From: Saccharospirillum mangrovi
GTDB lineage: Bacteria; Pseudomonadota; Gammaproteobacteria; Pseudomonadales; Natronospirillaceae
Reading direction: 5' to 3'
Length of the DNA stretch: 64,000 bases
Assembly: GCF_003367315.1 (NCBI RefSeq)
Contig: NZ_CP031415.1
Span: 2,788,001 to 2,852,000, forward strand
In this document: piece by piece, positions 35,678-46,465 of the stretch
Layout of the letters: every line of letters starts with the position of its first letter
Position numbering within the stretch: position 1 is the stretch's first letter
Program-made: the position numbers and the translations under genes
The notes under the pieces: generated by a model
The model's input: the letters and a program-made list of their open reading frames with translations, nothing else
Database searches by the model: none
What the model was told of the DNA's origin: nothing

Positions 35678-37084
35678 ATGTCAGCGAAAACGCTCAAGCT
35701 GCTCAAAGACATCGACGCCAAATGGGTCGATCTGCGCTTTACCGACACCAAGGGTAAAGAACAGCACGTTTCAATCCCGGCCAGCGAAGTGGATGAAAAC
35801 TTCTTCGTCGACGGCAAAATGTTCGACGGTTCCTCCATTGCTGGTTGGAAAGGCATCAACGAATCCGACATGATCCTGATGCCGGACGACGAAACTTCTT
35901 TCGCCGATCCGTTCTTTGAAGACGCGACCGTTGTGATCCGCTGCAACATCGTTGAGCCGTCCACTGGCGAAGGCTACAACCGCGACCCGCGTTCAGTCGC
36001 TCAGCGCGCTGAAGCCTATCTGAAATCCACCGGCCTGGGCGACACCGCCATGTTCGGTCCGGAACCGGAATTCTTCGTTTTCGACGACATCCAGTGGGGC
36101 GCAGACATCTCTGGTGCCTTCTACAAGATCAACTCTGAAGAAGCCGCCTGGTCATCTGCCAAGGTCTTCGAAGACGGCAACATGGGTCACCGTCCGACCA
36201 TCAAAGGCGGTTACTTCCCGGTTCCTCCGGTCGACAGCCTGCACGACATCCGCGCTGCCATGTGCGACGCCATGGAAGCCATGGGCCTGACCATTGAAGT
36301 ACACCACCACGAAGTCGGCACTGCCGGTCAGTGTGAAATTGGCGTTGGCGCCAACTCCCTGACCAAGAAAGCCGACGAAGTGCAAATCCTGAAATACGCG
36401 GTTCACAACGTCGCTCACGGCTACGGCAAAACCGCTACTTTCATGCCGAAACCGCTGGTTGGCGATAACGGCAACGGCATGCACGTTCACATGTCATTCT
36501 CCAAAGACGGTGTTAACCAGTTTGCGGGTGACGACTACGCTGGCCTGTCTGAAACTGCCCTGTTCTACATCGGCGGCATCATCAAGCACGCGCGCGCTCT
36601 GAACGCTTTTGCCAACGCTTCTACCAACTCTTACAAGCGTCTGGTTCCGGGCTTCGAAGCTCCGGTCATGCTGGCTTACTCAGCCCGTAACCGTTCGGCT
36701 TCTATTCGTGTGCCTTGGGTTTCTTCTCCGAAAGGCAAGCGCATCGAAGTCCGTTTCGGTGACCCGACAGCTAACCCGTACCTGATGTTCTCTGCCTACC
36801 TGATGGCTGGCCTCGACGGCATCAAGAACAAGATCCACCCGGGCGACTCTGCCGACAAGGATCTGTACGACCTGCCGCCGGAAGAGAAAGACAAGTACCC
36901 AACCGTCTGCTCCAGCCTGGAACAAGCGTTGAACGCCCTGAGCGCCGACCGCGAATTCCTGAAAGCCGGCGGCGTATTCGACGACGACATGATCGACGCT
37001 TACATCGAACTGAAGATGGAAGAAGTCACTCGCATCCAGATGACAACGCATCCGGTCGAGTTCGACATGTACTACTCGGTCTAA
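35678..37084 (+). CDS. glnA: Glutamine synthetase type I (GlnA)
   Basis: 468 aa cytoplasmic dodecameric enzyme making glutamine from glutamate, ammonia and ATP. The ATG at 35678 is chosen for its GGAG site and the standard [11 protein letters not shown] start; the longer open frame is spurious. Family signatures are present: [55 protein letters not shown], and [11 protein letters not shown]. The adenylylation Tyr is in [10 protein letters not shown] (about residue 398), so GlnE control is expected. The promoter region shows sigma-54 and NtrC-type sites. Confidence 0.98.
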   Translation: MSAKTLKLLKDIDAKWVDLRFTDTKGKEQHVSIPASEVDENFFVDGKMFDGSSIAGWKGINESDMILMPDDETSFADPFFEDATVVIRCNIVEPSTGEGYNRDPRSVAQRAEAYLKSTGLGDTAMFGPEPEFFVFDDIQWGADISGAFYKINSEEAAWSSAKVFEDGNMGHRPTIKGGYFPVPPVDSLHDIRAAMCDAMEAMGLTIEVHHHEVGTAGQCEIGVGANSLTKKADEVQILKYAVHNVAHGYGKTATFMPKPLVGDNGNGMHVHMSFSKDGVNQFAGDDYAGLSETALFYIGGIIKHARALNAFANASTNSYKRLVPGFEAPVMLAYSARNRSASIRVPWVSSPKGKRIEVRFGDPTANPYLMFSAYLMAGLDGIKNKIHPGDSADKDLYDLPPEEKDKYPTVCSSLEQALNALSADREFLKAGGVFDDDMIDAYIELKMEEVTRIQMTTHPVEFDMYYSV

Positions 37085-37121
37085 ACCGAAGCTAAAAAAG
37101 TTTAAAAAAGAGAGTCAAAAC

Positions 37122-37146
37122 AAAGCCGGCCTTGCGCCGGCTTTTT
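37122..37146 (+). terminator. Terminator of glnA
   Basis: AAAGCCGGC and GCCGGCTTT form a 9-bp stem around CTTGC, followed by Ts. It lies 37 bases after the glnA stop and marks the left edge of the AT-rich island. Confidence 0.92.
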
Positions 37147-37215
37147 TGTGTCCCAACACTTAAAATTGAATTAACACTTCAACTCCGGATATAAAATTCA
37201 CCCAGCCAATAATTC

Positions 37216-37221
37216 TATAAT
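37216..37221 (+). promoter_or_regulatory. Possible -10 element of the SIR2-like gene
   Basis: A perfect TATAAT about 98 bases before the ATG in an AT-rich stretch. No convincing -35 lies 16-18 bases upstream, so the call rests on the hexamer alone. Confidence 0.35.
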
Positions 37222-37313
37222 CAGAAGCCTTTGCTTAGAAATTTCGCATATACCCATCTACTATGCACCATACACTCCAGCGAACCCCTACGCTTAGAAA
37301 AGGAATCTATAAA

Positions 37314-38360
37314 ATGAAGACTACATATATAATTGGAGCAGGGGCAAGCATGGATTATGGCTTCCCTACCGGAGATAAATTAAAAGAAGACATCTCCACA
37401 ATGTATCGTAAAAACGATGATGGCACGTTCAACAACGATCAAGTTAACTCTTATTACAATAAGCTTGTGACAACCTTTAAAAATAAAGAGTATTTGTCAT
37501 TGGATCATGAGGCACACGAACTAAACTCAGCACTCCCAACCGCATTTTCAATAGATAACTACTTGGATGCCCACAATGAGAAAGCAGATCGATTGTTATA
37601 TGGAAAGCTTGGAATTCTCTACACAATAAATAAATATGAAAAAGCATCACCTCTTTGCATCAGAAAAGAGCCGGATAAACAGTTCAACACGGAGTTACTT
37701 AAAAAAAGCCCTTGGCATCTTTCATTTTTCCATAGCCTCATAGAAGGGTGCGACTTTGAAAGATTCAAGAATAGAATAGAAGATATAACTTTAATCATAT
37801 TCAACTATGATCGATGCATAGAGCAATTCCTTTTACTGGCCATTCAAATATATTATGAAGTCGACGAAGAAAGTGCTAAAGACTCAATACGATCCCTTCA
37901 AATAATTCACCCATATGGCTCTATCGGGAAACTACCTTGGCTTGCAAACTCATCTTCATACAGTCTTGATTATGGCCAAAACATTGTTTTTGGCAGCATG
38001 CAATCAATTGCAATTTCTAATGAATTAAAGACTTTCACAGAAGAATTAAACCCAAAGGAGTCGGAGATTGCAGATGCAAAGACCGCGCTATTTAATTCTA
38101 GTCGAGTTGTTACACTGGGTTTCGCATTCCACCATATGAACTTAAAACTATTAAGCATTTCGGACTTTAACGATCTATTCATAGACAATGAAAGAACACT
38201 ATTCGGAACTGCATTCAACATATCCAAATCAGATATTGAGTCGATAAAAGCAATGTGCCAAAAATTCCTAAAAATCAGCCATAGAAATATTGCATTAAGC
38301 GACCAAAAGTGCGACGCATTTTTCAACTCTTATAGATTAAGCCTTAACTACGAAAGATAA
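37314..38360 (+). CDS. SIR2-like NAD-binding domain protein in an AT-rich island
   Basis: 348 aa from the ATG at 37314, preceded by AAGGAA at a suitable distance. The N-terminus TTYIIGAGASMDYGFPTGDKL is the glycine loop of SIR2-like (sirtuin-fold) domains found in bacterial defence proteins. Later landmarks match that family: SIDNYL (about residue 79), LIIFNYDRCIEQFL (about 160), LQIIHPYGSIGKL (about 195) and VVTLGFAFHHMNLKLL (about 265). No TIR, nuclease, HerA or membrane partner lies beside it. Codons are strongly A/T-rich, unlike every neighbour, which suggests recent transfer. NADase-based anti-phage action is plausible but is inference; the gene could also be an unrelated Rossmann-fold enzyme. 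Confidence 0.72.
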   Translation: MKTTYIIGAGASMDYGFPTGDKLKEDISTMYRKNDDGTFNNDQVNSYYNKLVTTFKNKEYLSLDHEAHELNSALPTAFSIDNYLDAHNEKADRLLYGKLGILYTINKYEKASPLCIRKEPDKQFNTELLKKSPWHLSFFHSLIEGCDFERFKNRIEDITLIIFNYDRCIEQFLLLAIQIYYEVDEESAKDSIRSLQIIHPYGSIGKLPWLANSSSYSLDYGQNIVFGSMQSIAISNELKTFTEELNPKESEIADAKTALFNSSRVVTLGFAFHHMNLKLLSISDFNDLFIDNERTLFGTAFNISKSDIESIKAMCQKFLKISHRNIALSDQKCDAFFNSYRLSLNYER

Positions 38361-38504
38361 GAATATGAAAAGGATATCACTTAGTTAGTTCAGCGTAATT
38401 TCAGAAACCAAACCACTGCCAAATAATTTCCGATTTACGAGGAAAATTGAATTTATCTACCGAGAATCAACATCTAAACTTAGGATTGCTATATTCCTAT
38501 TATA

Positions 38505-38530
38505 ATAAAAGCGGGCATCGCCCGCTTATT
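38505..38530. terminator. Terminator of ilvIH, facing the SIR2-like gene
   Basis: AAGCGGGC and GCCCGCTT form an 8-bp stem around ATC. On the minus strand a TTTTATTATAAT tract follows, terminating ilvH about 20 bases after its stop. The plus side is AT-rich too and may serve the SIR2-like gene. Confidence 0.8.
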
Positions 38531-38549
38531 ATTCAATCGCCATCAGCGA

Positions 38550-39041
38550 TCACAAACTCAAACTCTTATCCCCACGCGCCACACCGGAAACCCCAGTGCG
38601 GGCGACTTCCAACACCGTTGAACCCGACAGCGCTTCCAAAAACGCGCTGACTTTTTCTTCGTTGCCGGTGACTTGCAGGGTGTAAGTCGTTGGCGTTACG
38701 TCGATGATCTGGCCGCGGAAGATGTCGCAGGTGCGTTTCACTTCTTCGCGCTGGGCGCCGGTGGCGCGAACTTTCACCAGCATCAGTTCGCGCTCGATGT
38801 GCGCGCCTTCAGTCAGGTCGACCAGTTTGACCACTTCGATCAGCTTGTTCAGGTGCTTGGTGATTTGCTCAACCACCTTGTCTTCACCAATGGTCACCAG
38901 TGTCAGCCGCGACAGCGTTTCGTCTTCGGTCGGCGCTACGTTGAGCGATTCGATGTTGTAACCGCGTTGCGCAAACAGACCCACGACACGCGCCAAAGCA
39001 CCGGATTCGTTTTCCATCAGAACAGAAATGATGTGTCGCAT
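38550..39041 (-). CDS. ilvH: Acetolactate synthase small (regulatory) subunit IlvH
   Basis: 163 aa, the E. coli IlvH length. The N-terminal ACT domain opens MRHIISVLMENESGALARVVGLFAQRGYNIESLNV, followed by the second half with RELMLVKVRATG and FRGQIIDVTPTTYTLQVTG. It binds the large subunit and confers valine feedback inhibition. It starts 2 bases after the ilvI stop, so the two are co-translated. Confidence 0.97.
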   Translation of the reverse strand: MRHIISVLMENESGALARVVGLFAQRGYNIESLNVAPTEDETLSRLTLVTIGEDKVVEQITKHLNKLIEVVKLVDLTEGAHIERELMLVKVRATGAQREEVKRTCDIFRGQIIDVTPTTYTLQVTGNEEKVSAFLEALSGSTVLEVARTGVSGVARGDKSLSL

Positions 39042-39043
39042 GA

Positions 39044-40792
39044 TCAGGTCCTCTCCGTCTTGCTCAGGAACATGTCGGCCATGGCGCCGTTCGGCACCTG
39101 CATCGGATACACATGTTCGTGCTGATCCACCAGCACATCGATAAAGACGACTTGATCGCGAATCGCCATCGCTTCTTCCAGCTTGCCTTCCAGTTCATCG
39201 GCGGATTCGATGCGAATGCCTTTGTGCCCGTAGGCTTCGGCCAGCGCACAGAAATCCGGCAGTGAATCGAGGTAGGAATTGGAATAACGCGACTCGTAAT
39301 TCATGTCTTGCCACTGGCGCACCATGCCCAGGTAGCCGTTGTTCAGACACAGAATTTTCACCGGCAGTCCGTATTGCTTGCAGGTGGAAAGTTCCTGAAT
39401 GTTCATCTGAATTGAGCCTTCGCCGGTCACGCATACCACATCGGCTTCCGGATAGTTCAACTGCACGCCCATGGCCGCCGGAAAACCGAAGCCCATGGTG
39501 CCCAGGCCACCGGAATTGATCCAACGGTTGGGCTTGTTGAACTTGTAATACTGAGCGGCAAACATCTGGTGCTGGCCAACATCCGAGCAGACGTAAGCGT
39601 TGCCATTGGTGACGCGGCTCAGCGTTTCGATAACGAACTGAGGCTTCATGCGCTCGGAATCGTCGGTGCGGTAACGACCGCCGTGACGCTGACGCCATTC
39701 GTCGATGCGACCCCACCATTCGCCCAGGGCTTCTTCATCGACCTTCAACTTCATCTGGTCGATCTGCTCGAGCATTTCCTTCAACACCGGCTTCACCGGA
39801 CCAACGATTGGAATATCGGCGGTGACGGTCTTGGAAATCGATGCCGGATCGATGTCGATGTGTACGATGGTCGCATCCGGGCAGAACTTGCGGGTGTTGT
39901 TGGTGACCCGGTCGTCGAAGCGCGCACCAACGGCCAGAATAAAATCGGCGTTGTGCATCGTCATGTTGGCTTCGTAACTGCCGTGCATACCGAGCATGCC
40001 GACGAACTGACGATCGGTGCCGGGATAACCGCCCAGGCCCATCAGCGTATTGGTCACCGGAAAGTTCAGCGTTTGCGCCAGCGTGGTTAATTCCTTACTG
40101 GCCTTGCCCAACACCACGCCGCCACCGGCGTAAATGATCGGCCGTTTGGATTGCATCATGGCCTGAACCGCTTTGCGGATCTGGCCGCTGTGGCCTTTCT
40201 TCACCGGGTTGTAGGAACGCATCTTGATGCGGTCCGGGTATTCGTAGGGGAACTTCTCGTTCGGCATGGTCATGTCTTTGGGAATATCGACAACGACCGG
40301 GCCAGGCCGACCACTTTCGGCAATGTAGAACGCTTTCTTGATGATGGTCGGAATGTCCGCCGGGTTCCGCACTGACATATTGTGTTTCACGATAGGCCGC
40401 GACAGACCCATCATGTCGGTTTCCTGGAACGCATCATCGCCGAGCAGATGGCTCATCACCTGGCCGGTGATAACGACCATCGGCACCGAATCCATGTAGG
40501 CGGTGGCAATGCCGGTAATGGCGTTGGTAGCACCAGGGCCGGACGTCACCAGAACGACGCCGGCCTTACCCGAGGCGCGCGCATAAGCGTCGGCCATGTG
40601 CGTTGCGGCTTGTTCGTGGCGAACCAGAATGTGTTTAACGTCGGACTGCTTATGAATGGCATCGTAGATATGCAGCACGGCGCCACCGGGGTAGCCGTAT
40701 ACATATTCAACGCCTTGGTCTTTTAACGAACGGATCAGCATTTCGCCGCCGGAGAGCATTTCCTGCTCGGCGACAGGGGCGGGTTGTGTCAT
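39044..40792 (-). CDS. ilvI: Acetolactate synthase large subunit IlvI
   Basis: 582 aa from the ATG at 40792, favoured over the GTG at 40801 because AGGTG lies 6 bases upstream. It is the ThDP-dependent enzyme forming acetolactate and acetohydroxybutyrate. The activating Glu is in [17 protein letters not shown], the FAD/quinone region includes FVGMLGMHG, and the ThDP-binding motif is [12 protein letters not shown] through NNGYLGMV. It is the first gene of ilvIH. A leader of roughly 200 bases precedes it. Confidence 0.97.
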   Translation of the reverse strand: MTQPAPVAEQEMLSGGEMLIRSLKDQGVEYVYGYPGGAVLHIYDAIHKQSDVKHILVRHEQAATHMADAYARASGKAGVVLVTSGPGATNAITGIATAYMDSVPMVVITGQVMSHLLGDDAFQETDMMGLSRPIVKHNMSVRNPADIPTIIKKAFYIAESGRPGPVVVDIPKDMTMPNEKFPYEYPDRIKMRSYNPVKKGHSGQIRKAVQAMMQSKRPIIYAGGGVVLGKASKELTTLAQTLNFPVTNTLMGLGGYPGTDRQFVGMLGMHGSYEANMTMHNADFILAVGARFDDRVTNNTRKFCPDATIVHIDIDPASISKTVTADIPIVGPVKPVLKEMLEQIDQMKLKVDEEALGEWWGRIDEWRQRHGGRYRTDDSERMKPQFVIETLSRVTNGNAYVCSDVGQHQMFAAQYYKFNKPNRWINSGGLGTMGFGFPAAMGVQLNYPEADVVCVTGEGSIQMNIQELSTCKQYGLPVKILCLNNGYLGMVRQWQDMNYESRYSNSYLDSLPDFCALAEAYGHKGIRIESADELEGKLEEAMAIRDQVVFIDVLVDQHEHVYPMQVPNGAMADMFLSKTERT

Positions 40793-41028
40793 GACAAACA
40801 CCTGTGTCTGAGACCCAAGAACGGCGCCCTTCCCGAAGTTGGAGCGACTTCAGCCCGTATTCAAATCACGCCGCCGGTAAGCGACGCCACCAATACAGCC
40901 GGCCGGTTGAGGACGAACCTGCAACTCGGACACCGGCATTGCTGCCTGGATCGGGTTCAATGGACCGCCGGTTTGGGGCCGGCAGTTGGGGGAGTGTAGC
41001 GGGTTGAGGGGCTGTGTGCCACAGCCGG
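40793..41028 (-). other. ilvI 5' region, no gene
   Basis: No coding sequence was found. On the minus strand there are inverted repeats: GCCGG/CCGGC near 40982-40968, and GAACC...GGTTC enclosing GGCA-GCAA-TGCC at about 40960-40914. A short frame MPVSELQVRPQ lacks any run of Leu, Ile or Val codons, so a classic attenuator peptide is not evident. TACACT near 40998 could be a -10. Confidence 0.4.
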
Positions 41029-41127
41029 GAGACGCTTGACGGGAGACGGGAAACGCTGATTACGGAGCGCTGCGCTCACCTAACTGGCGTCTGGCGTCAG
41101 CGCAGCGTGCGTTAAGCGTCTCCCGTC
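41028..41127. repeat. Composite inverted-repeat element, related to a copy before mutY
   Basis: Outer arms GACGGGAGACG (41038-41048) and CGTCTCCCGTC (41117-41127) are perfect inverted repeats. Inner arms CGCTGCGCT (41068-41076) and AGCGCAGCG (41099-41107) are too. GGGAGACG is also directly repeated at 41028. The 16-mer AGACGGGAAACGCTGA (41044-41059) recurs exactly at 8214-8229. It resembles a small REP/MITE-like intergenic element. Confidence 0.65.
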
Positions 41128-41128
41128 A

Positions 41129-43120
41129 TCAAGACAACTGAAATCGCTCCAATTGCTGGCGCAATCGGTCGAATTCGGTATTGGCGGCTTCCAACACCTG
41201 ACCCGTGCCTTTAATGGCTGCGGCGCAGCTGGTCGCGATGACACCAATGTTCTCCGCATCGGTGTTGATCTGCTGGCTCATCGCCTGCTGTTGGTTGGTG
41301 GCCGAACTGACGCTGGTCATCATCTCGGCGATGGTTTGCACACTGCGATAAATGTTGTCCATGGTGCCAGCGTTTTCACGCACTAAACGCGTGGTCGATT
41401 CGGTTCGGCTGCTGCTCTGCTGCATCGATTCCAACGCCTTATCACTGGCAGCGCGCAACTTGGTGGTAATGACTTGTACTTCTTCGGTAGACGATTGCGA
41501 ACGCTGCGCCAGCTTGCGCACTTCATCGGCCACCACCGCAAAACCACGCCCCTGATCACCCGCGCGAGCCGCTTCAATGGCCGCGTTCAACGCCAGCAAA
41601 TTGGTCTGTTCGGCAATTTCGTCGATGGCTTTAAGGATGTCGGTGATGCTGGAAATTTCGATGGATAAGGTATTCACCATATCCGAGGTCTGCTGAATTT
41701 CAGCGTCCAGCGACTCCACATCACTGTTCAGTTGACGCACATTGGCCTGGCCGTTCTGGTTCATTTCCTCACTGGCCAACGCTTGCTCGTTAGCGCCTTG
41801 AATGTTGCGGGCAATTTCGTCGTTACTGATGCTGAACTCATGGATCGCCGAGACAATGCTAGCAATGTTGTCCTGTTGTTCATCGACCTTGTTGATCGAG
41901 CCTTGCAACGTTTCGCGCGTCTGATTGAGGTTGCCGTAAACACTGCGGGAGGTATCCAAGGTACTGCGAATGGTTTCCACCATCTGGTCCAGATGATGGT
42001 TGATCGAATCGGCAATGTCGGCAATTTCGTCGCGGCCGCCCGGATTCATGCGCAAGCTGAGATCCAATTCATCCGACACCCTTTGTAACGTCGCACGCAT
42101 ACCGCCAATGCGTCGCGGCAAGGTAATACTGACCGACAACGCCAAAATGGCGCATGGCAAAAGAATGCACACCAGCATGCCAATGCGGAACCAGAACCAG
42201 CGTTGCGCACTGTGCAATTCGGCCTGGGCAAAATTGCGAATGTCTACGCCCAGGCTGTCGGACATCGATTTAATATCGCCAATGCGCTGCGTTGCCAGGG
42301 CAAACCAATTGTCCGGCCCGGTCACTTGGCTTAAGTCCGTCTGCGCCAAATAACTCGACACCAGTTGTTCGATACGTTGCCAATGGGGTTGTTGTTCGAA
42401 CGCATCCAATTGCGCCAGATAACGCGCATCGGCGTACTCATCAAACTGCTGCAAATAGTTGCGTTCGCCAATCAAAAACCCACGAATTTGTGCTTGCTGT
42501 CCTGCGTTACTGTTGCCGGACTTATAGATGTTGTTCATCAAACCGCGCACCTGACCCGCCCTTTCCTTGAGCCACAGCAACGACAACCGCGCACGCAACA
42601 TGGCGCGCAATTGTTTGCTTTGAATCGGCGTAACGGACGAATCCAAACTGAGTAACGCAGCCGTGTTTAAATCGGAGTAATAACTGAACGCTGGTACGCC
42701 GGGTGTTAACCGATCGACCTGTGTGCGCAACGAAGCCTTACCGTTTAATTGTTCTATAACCGGATCAAACGCATTGTGAAAACTGCGCTCGGAAATGGAT
42801 GGAAAATCGCTCGGTTTTGCGTTCTTTACTGCCTGTTCAGCAGCGTCCGCCTTGGCGCGTTGTTCGTCCAACGCCGCACGCCCCTGGGTGCCGCCGCTGC
42901 CCAGAAAGCCCGCCGTTAACCCGCGCTCAACCGCGTGCTCATGCGCCACCGCATCGAGCAGCGCCGTCATCCGTGCCAGCTCAACAGCCTGCCGACTTTC
43001 AATGGCCGTTTGCCGACCCTGGAAAATTAAAATGCTCAAATAAATGGTGGCAATAACGATGGGAAATCCGGCAGCCAATAACAGGATTTGACTGATCGAT
43101 AGGCGAGGTTGCAGCTTCAT
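41129..43120 (-). CDS. Methyl-accepting chemotaxis protein with NIT sensor domain
   Basis: 663 aa. A membrane helix (about residues 10-32) is followed by a periplasmic NIT-type domain (about 40-300), whose start [16 protein letters not shown] is the typical nitrate/nitrite-sensing motif, then a second helix (about 305-328) and HAMP (to about 385). The signalling domain has the invariant hairpin tip [22 protein letters not shown] and [16 protein letters not shown]. No CheR-tethering pentapeptide is seen at the C-terminus. It feeds CheA/CheW; nitrate or nitrite as ligand is suggested by the domain only. The gene stands alone. Confidence 0.92.
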   Translation of the reverse strand: MKLQPRLSISQILLLAAGFPIVIATIYLSILIFQGRQTAIESRQAVELARMTALLDAVAHEHAVERGLTAGFLGSGGTQGRAALDEQRAKADAAEQAVKNAKPSDFPSISERSFHNAFDPVIEQLNGKASLRTQVDRLTPGVPAFSYYSDLNTAALLSLDSSVTPIQSKQLRAMLRARLSLLWLKERAGQVRGLMNNIYKSGNSNAGQQAQIRGFLIGERNYLQQFDEYADARYLAQLDAFEQQPHWQRIEQLVSSYLAQTDLSQVTGPDNWFALATQRIGDIKSMSDSLGVDIRNFAQAELHSAQRWFWFRIGMLVCILLPCAILALSVSITLPRRIGGMRATLQRVSDELDLSLRMNPGGRDEIADIADSINHHLDQMVETIRSTLDTSRSVYGNLNQTRETLQGSINKVDEQQDNIASIVSAIHEFSISNDEIARNIQGANEQALASEEMNQNGQANVRQLNSDVESLDAEIQQTSDMVNTLSIEISSITDILKAIDEIAEQTNLLALNAAIEAARAGDQGRGFAVVADEVRKLAQRSQSSTEEVQVITTKLRAASDKALESMQQSSSRTESTTRLVRENAGTMDNIYRSVQTIAEMMTSVSSATNQQQAMSQQINTDAENIGVIATSCAAAIKGTGQVLEAANTEFDRLRQQLERFQLS

Positions 43121-43183
43121 TGATGCCGAGCTCCTTGGCGAAACTGCATTTGAGTTTAGTGGGTTTACCGAAATTGCAAGCGA

Positions 43184-43203
43184 AGGGGCGCGAATGCGCC
43201 CCT
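43184..43203 (-). terminator. GC-rich hairpin between a small membrane-protein gene and the chemoreceptor
   Basis: AGGGGCGC and GCGCCCCT form a perfect 8-bp stem with a 4-base loop, about 100 bases after the stop of the 43304 gene. No U-tract follows on either strand, so termination is uncertain. Confidence 0.35.
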
Positions 43204-43303
43204 GTTGAACACCGAGCGAATGAAAATCCCATCAAAGTGCCAACAAAGCAGTTAATTCGAACACCCTTTTGCCGGCATTTTTCTGACGATCAGGCGTTTT
43301 CCT

Positions 43304-43759
43304 TTAAGCGTACAGCCTCTCGCTGGCGTAATAAGCCGAGCAAATCAGTACTGTTTTGGCGATGTCAAAGACAGCTCGCATCAGCAACGCCAATATGACC
43401 GTCAATAATGAAGACGCGACCACGCCCACACTGTTGATTGCTAAAATCATTGCCGTTGAGTCGCCTTTAATGATCCAACTCCATAGCGACCAAAAATACG
43501 AGATCGAACCTACAGCAACCCCTATCCATCCGAGAACATACATGACAGTTACAATGATCTTGCCGTATCGTTTCGGAGGTTTAATCTGATCTCGGGATAA
43601 ATCCGTGCTTTCCGAACCATCCACATACCACTGACCTTCAATTAATTTCCCCGAGTAAAACCCGTCTTTAATCATCCGAATAACCTTATCGGTATCCATG
43701 CCTTTTTGTTCCGCGAACCGCTCAACTGGAATCAATTCTTTTGAATCCTGAATTTCCAT
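43304..43759 (-). CDS. Small membrane protein of unknown function
   Basis: 151 aa from the ATG at 43759, chosen because AAAGGAG lies upstream and the extra N-terminal residues of the longer frame look non-coding. The N-terminal half (about residues 1-60) is soluble: ELIPVERFAEQKGMDTDKVIRMIKDGFYSGKLIEGQWYVDGSES, resembling an excisionase/MerR-like helix-turn-helix plus a small wing. Two long membrane segments follow (about 72-98 and 103-135). No family is recognised. GC content is lower than in the neighbours, hinting at foreign origin. It lies between the chemoreceptor and metE, all on the minus strand. Confidence 0.65.
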   Translation of the reverse strand: MEIQDSKELIPVERFAEQKGMDTDKVIRMIKDGFYSGKLIEGQWYVDGSESTDLSRDQIKPPKRYGKIIVTVMYVLGWIGVAVGSISYFWSLWSWIIKGDSTAMILAINSVGVVASSLLTVILALLMRAVFDIAKTVLICSAYYASERLYA

Positions 43760-43987
43760 GTTCAAAACACTCCTTTGCTGAATAGTTTTTAGTGCCTCAC
43801 TTTTTATTAAAACCCTCAGACGCTCGCTTAACGGAAACAACCACACCCATTAAATAACCGACTGAGCCAAACAAGCGAGGTCGTGCCAGATAACGGTGAT
43901 CAAAATTTATTGTCAAACCCAGCATGCCGTTTTCTCAGAGCCGTTCACAAAGTATTGGATGTAAACCAGTCCGGGATTTTGCCAACG

Positions 43988-44015
43988 CAAAAAAAGAGGG
44001 CCCAAACGCCCTCTT
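43988..44015 (-). terminator. Terminator of metE
   Basis: On the minus strand AGAGGGC, loop GTTTGG, GCCCTCT and seven Ts. It lies about 27 bases after the metE stop. Confidence 0.9.
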
Positions 44016-44041
44016 CGTGAAACAGAAATGCAGTGCCCCTA

Positions 44042-46363
44042 TCAGGCGTCTTCCGTCAAGCGTTTCGCATCTCCCGCGCCAGCGAACCGCTGGCGCAACA
44101 CCTTCGCCGCCGACACCATAGCCGCCAGCGCCGGTTGCACTTCTTCCCAGCGACGCGTTTTCAATCCGCAATCTGGATTCACCCAAAGCCGTTGGGCCGG
44201 TATCACCTTGGCCGCGTTTTCCAACAATTCGACCATGGCTTCGACGCTGGGGATGTTCGGTGAGTGGATGTCGTACACGCCGGGGCCGATGTCGTTCGGG
44301 TAATCGAAATCGCGGAACGCATTCAATAAACGCTTGTCGGAACGAGAGGTTTCGATGGTGATGACGTCGGCGTCCATACGCGCAATTGATGCGATGATGT
44401 CGTTGAATTGCGAATAGCACATGTGGGTATGAATCTGCGTTTCGCTGGCGACGCCACTGGCGGTTAAGCGGAACGCATCGACGGCCCAGTCGAGATACTG
44501 CTGCCAGGCGCGGCGGCGCAACGGCAAACCTTCGCGCAACGCGGCTTCGTCGATTTGAATAATGCCGATGCCAGCCGCTTCCAGGTCGAGCACTTCATCG
44601 CGCAGCGCCAGCGCAATTTGCTGCGCGGTCTGTGCACGCGGTTGATCGTCGCGAACGAACGACCAATTCAGAATCGTCACCGGGCCAGTCAACATGCCTT
44701 TCATCGGCCGGTTGGTGAGACTCGCCGCATAGCGCGCCCAACGGACTGTCATCGCTTGCGGGCGGCTGACATCGCCGAACAAGACCGGCGGTTTTACGCA
44801 GCGTGAGCCGTAACTTTGCACCCAGCCGAAGCGGGTAAACGCAAAGCCGTCGAGTTGTTCGCCGAAGTATTCCACCATGTCGTTGCGTTCGGCTTCGCCG
44901 TGCACCAGCACATCAATGTCGAGCGCTTCCTGCGCTGCCACTGTGGCTTCAATTTCCGCTTCGATGCGCGCTTCGTAATCGGCGGCGCTGATCTCGCCCT
45001 GGCGGAAATCGCGCCGGGTTTGGCGAATGTCGGCGGTCTGTGGGAAGGAACCGATGGTCGTGGTCGGGAATGCGGGCAGTGGCCGCGCCATTTGCTGTAT
45101 GGCGTGGCGTTCCGAAAACGGCAACTCGCGCGCCAACGGTAATTTTGCCAACTCGGCCAGTCGGTTTCGCACGGCTTCGTTGTGCAGTCGCGGCGAACTT
45201 AATCGACCGCGTGCAATCTTCGCCGCCGCCTGCAATTCGACTTCAGTAACGGCGTCCGGCTGGTCGGCCAACGCGCGTTTCAGCAAACCGATTTCACCGA
45301 GTTTTTGCACCGCAAAACTCAGCCAGGATTGCAGTTCGGTATCGAGGTCGGTTTCCTGATCGCGATCAACCGGCACATGCAGCAGCGAGCACGATGGCGC
45401 CACCCACAGACGGTCGCCCAATTTCACTTGCGCAGCTTTGAGTGTGTTCAACGCTGCCTGCAAATCGGTGCGCCAGATGTTGCGACCGCTGACGATGCCG
45501 ACAGAGAGAATTTTGCACGACGGCAACCAATCGGCCGCTAAGGTCAATTCGTCCGGCGCGCTGACGGCATCGACGTGTAGACCGGCCACCGGCAGGTTGC
45601 AGGCCAGCGTCAGGTTGTCTTCCAGACCGCCAAAATAGGTCGCCAGCAGCAGTTTGACGCGCGCCGCTTTCAGGCGGTGATAAGCCTGTTCGAATGCCGT
45701 GCGCCAGGCTTGCGGTAAATCGAGCACCAGCGCCGGTTCGTCCAGTTGCACCCATTCGACACCGGCTTCAGCCAGACGGTCGAGCACTTGGGCGTACACA
45801 TCCAGCACGCGCTCCAGCAACGTCAGACGATCAAATTCACCGCCAACAGCGCGCGCCAACCACAGCCAGGTGACCGGGCCGAGCAACACCGGCTTGGGCG
45901 TAAAACCGGCGACTTGTGCTTCGGCGACTTGCTCGAACAAGCGGTCGGTCGAGAGCGCAAAGGTTTGATCGGCCGTCACTTCCGGTTCCAGGTAGTGGTA
46001 GTTGGTGTCGAACCATTTGGTCAGCGTGCAGGCCGCGGCGGGTTGGCCGCTCGGCGCCCGGCCACGGGCCATGCGGAAATAGGTGTCGAGATCGACGTCG
46101 CCGCCATTCCAGCCAAAGCGTTCCGGTACGACGCCAAGCAGCGCGCTGGTATCGAGTACCTGGTCGTAAAATGAGAAGTCACCGACGCTGACAAAATCCA
46201 GTCCGGCCTCTCGTTGATGCTGCCAATTCTGCAAGCGCAGTGAACGCGCCAATTGTTGCAGGTCGGCGGCCGAGCGTTGGCCGGACCAGTATTCTTCGAG
46301 CGCAAATTTGAGTTCGCGGCGCGCGCCGATGCGCGGAAAGCCAAGGCTGTGAGCGACGGTCAT
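44042..46363 (-). CDS. metE: Cobalamin-independent methionine synthase MetE
   Basis: 773 aa (E. coli 753). The N-terminal half opens [20 protein letters not shown]. The catalytic C-terminal barrel carries the Zn ligands in [10 protein letters not shown] (His, Cys) and NPDCGLKTR (Cys), with [18 protein letters not shown] at its start. It transfers the methyl of 5-methyl-H4folate polyglutamate to homocysteine. It is divergent from metR, the usual arrangement, and ends at a clear terminator. An intact B12-independent route implies that methionine synthesis need not rely on cobalamin. Confidence 0.97.
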   Translation of the reverse strand: MTVAHSLGFPRIGARRELKFALEEYWSGQRSAADLQQLARSLRLQNWQHQREAGLDFVSVGDFSFYDQVLDTSALLGVVPERFGWNGGDVDLDTYFRMARGRAPSGQPAAACTLTKWFDTNYHYLEPEVTADQTFALSTDRLFEQVAEAQVAGFTPKPVLLGPVTWLWLARAVGGEFDRLTLLERVLDVYAQVLDRLAEAGVEWVQLDEPALVLDLPQAWRTAFEQAYHRLKAARVKLLLATYFGGLEDNLTLACNLPVAGLHVDAVSAPDELTLAADWLPSCKILSVGIVSGRNIWRTDLQAALNTLKAAQVKLGDRLWVAPSCSLLHVPVDRDQETDLDTELQSWLSFAVQKLGEIGLLKRALADQPDAVTEVELQAAAKIARGRLSSPRLHNEAVRNRLAELAKLPLARELPFSERHAIQQMARPLPAFPTTTIGSFPQTADIRQTRRDFRQGEISAADYEARIEAEIEATVAAQEALDIDVLVHGEAERNDMVEYFGEQLDGFAFTRFGWVQSYGSRCVKPPVLFGDVSRPQAMTVRWARYAASLTNRPMKGMLTGPVTILNWSFVRDDQPRAQTAQQIALALRDEVLDLEAAGIGIIQIDEAALREGLPLRRRAWQQYLDWAVDAFRLTASGVASETQIHTHMCYSQFNDIIASIARMDADVITIETSRSDKRLLNAFRDFDYPNDIGPGVYDIHSPNIPSVEAMVELLENAAKVIPAQRLWVNPDCGLKTRRWEEVQPALAAMVSAAKVLRQRFAGAGDAKRLTEDA

Positions 46364-46465
46364 GGTCGTTCCCTGTCATCTATGTATGTTGGCGACAAAG
46401 TCTGACTTCCGGCACAATTCAATTCCAGCTCATGTTTTTCATGCTTTTATCAAAAGGAATTCATA

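Noticed and set aside
37147..38505. Direct repeats or attachment sites flanking the SIR2-like gene
   Set aside because: No flanking duplication or tRNA target was found by eye, so no element boundary is claimed.
40861..40990. SRP RNA, 6S RNA or TPP riboswitch upstream of ilvI
   Set aside because: The conserved cores of these RNAs (for example GGAAGCAGCC of SRP RNA or CTGAGA of TPP) are not present on either strand.
46364..46465. MetR box in the metE-metR gap
   Set aside because: Several TGAA half-sites occur but none has the TTCA partner at the five-base spacing.
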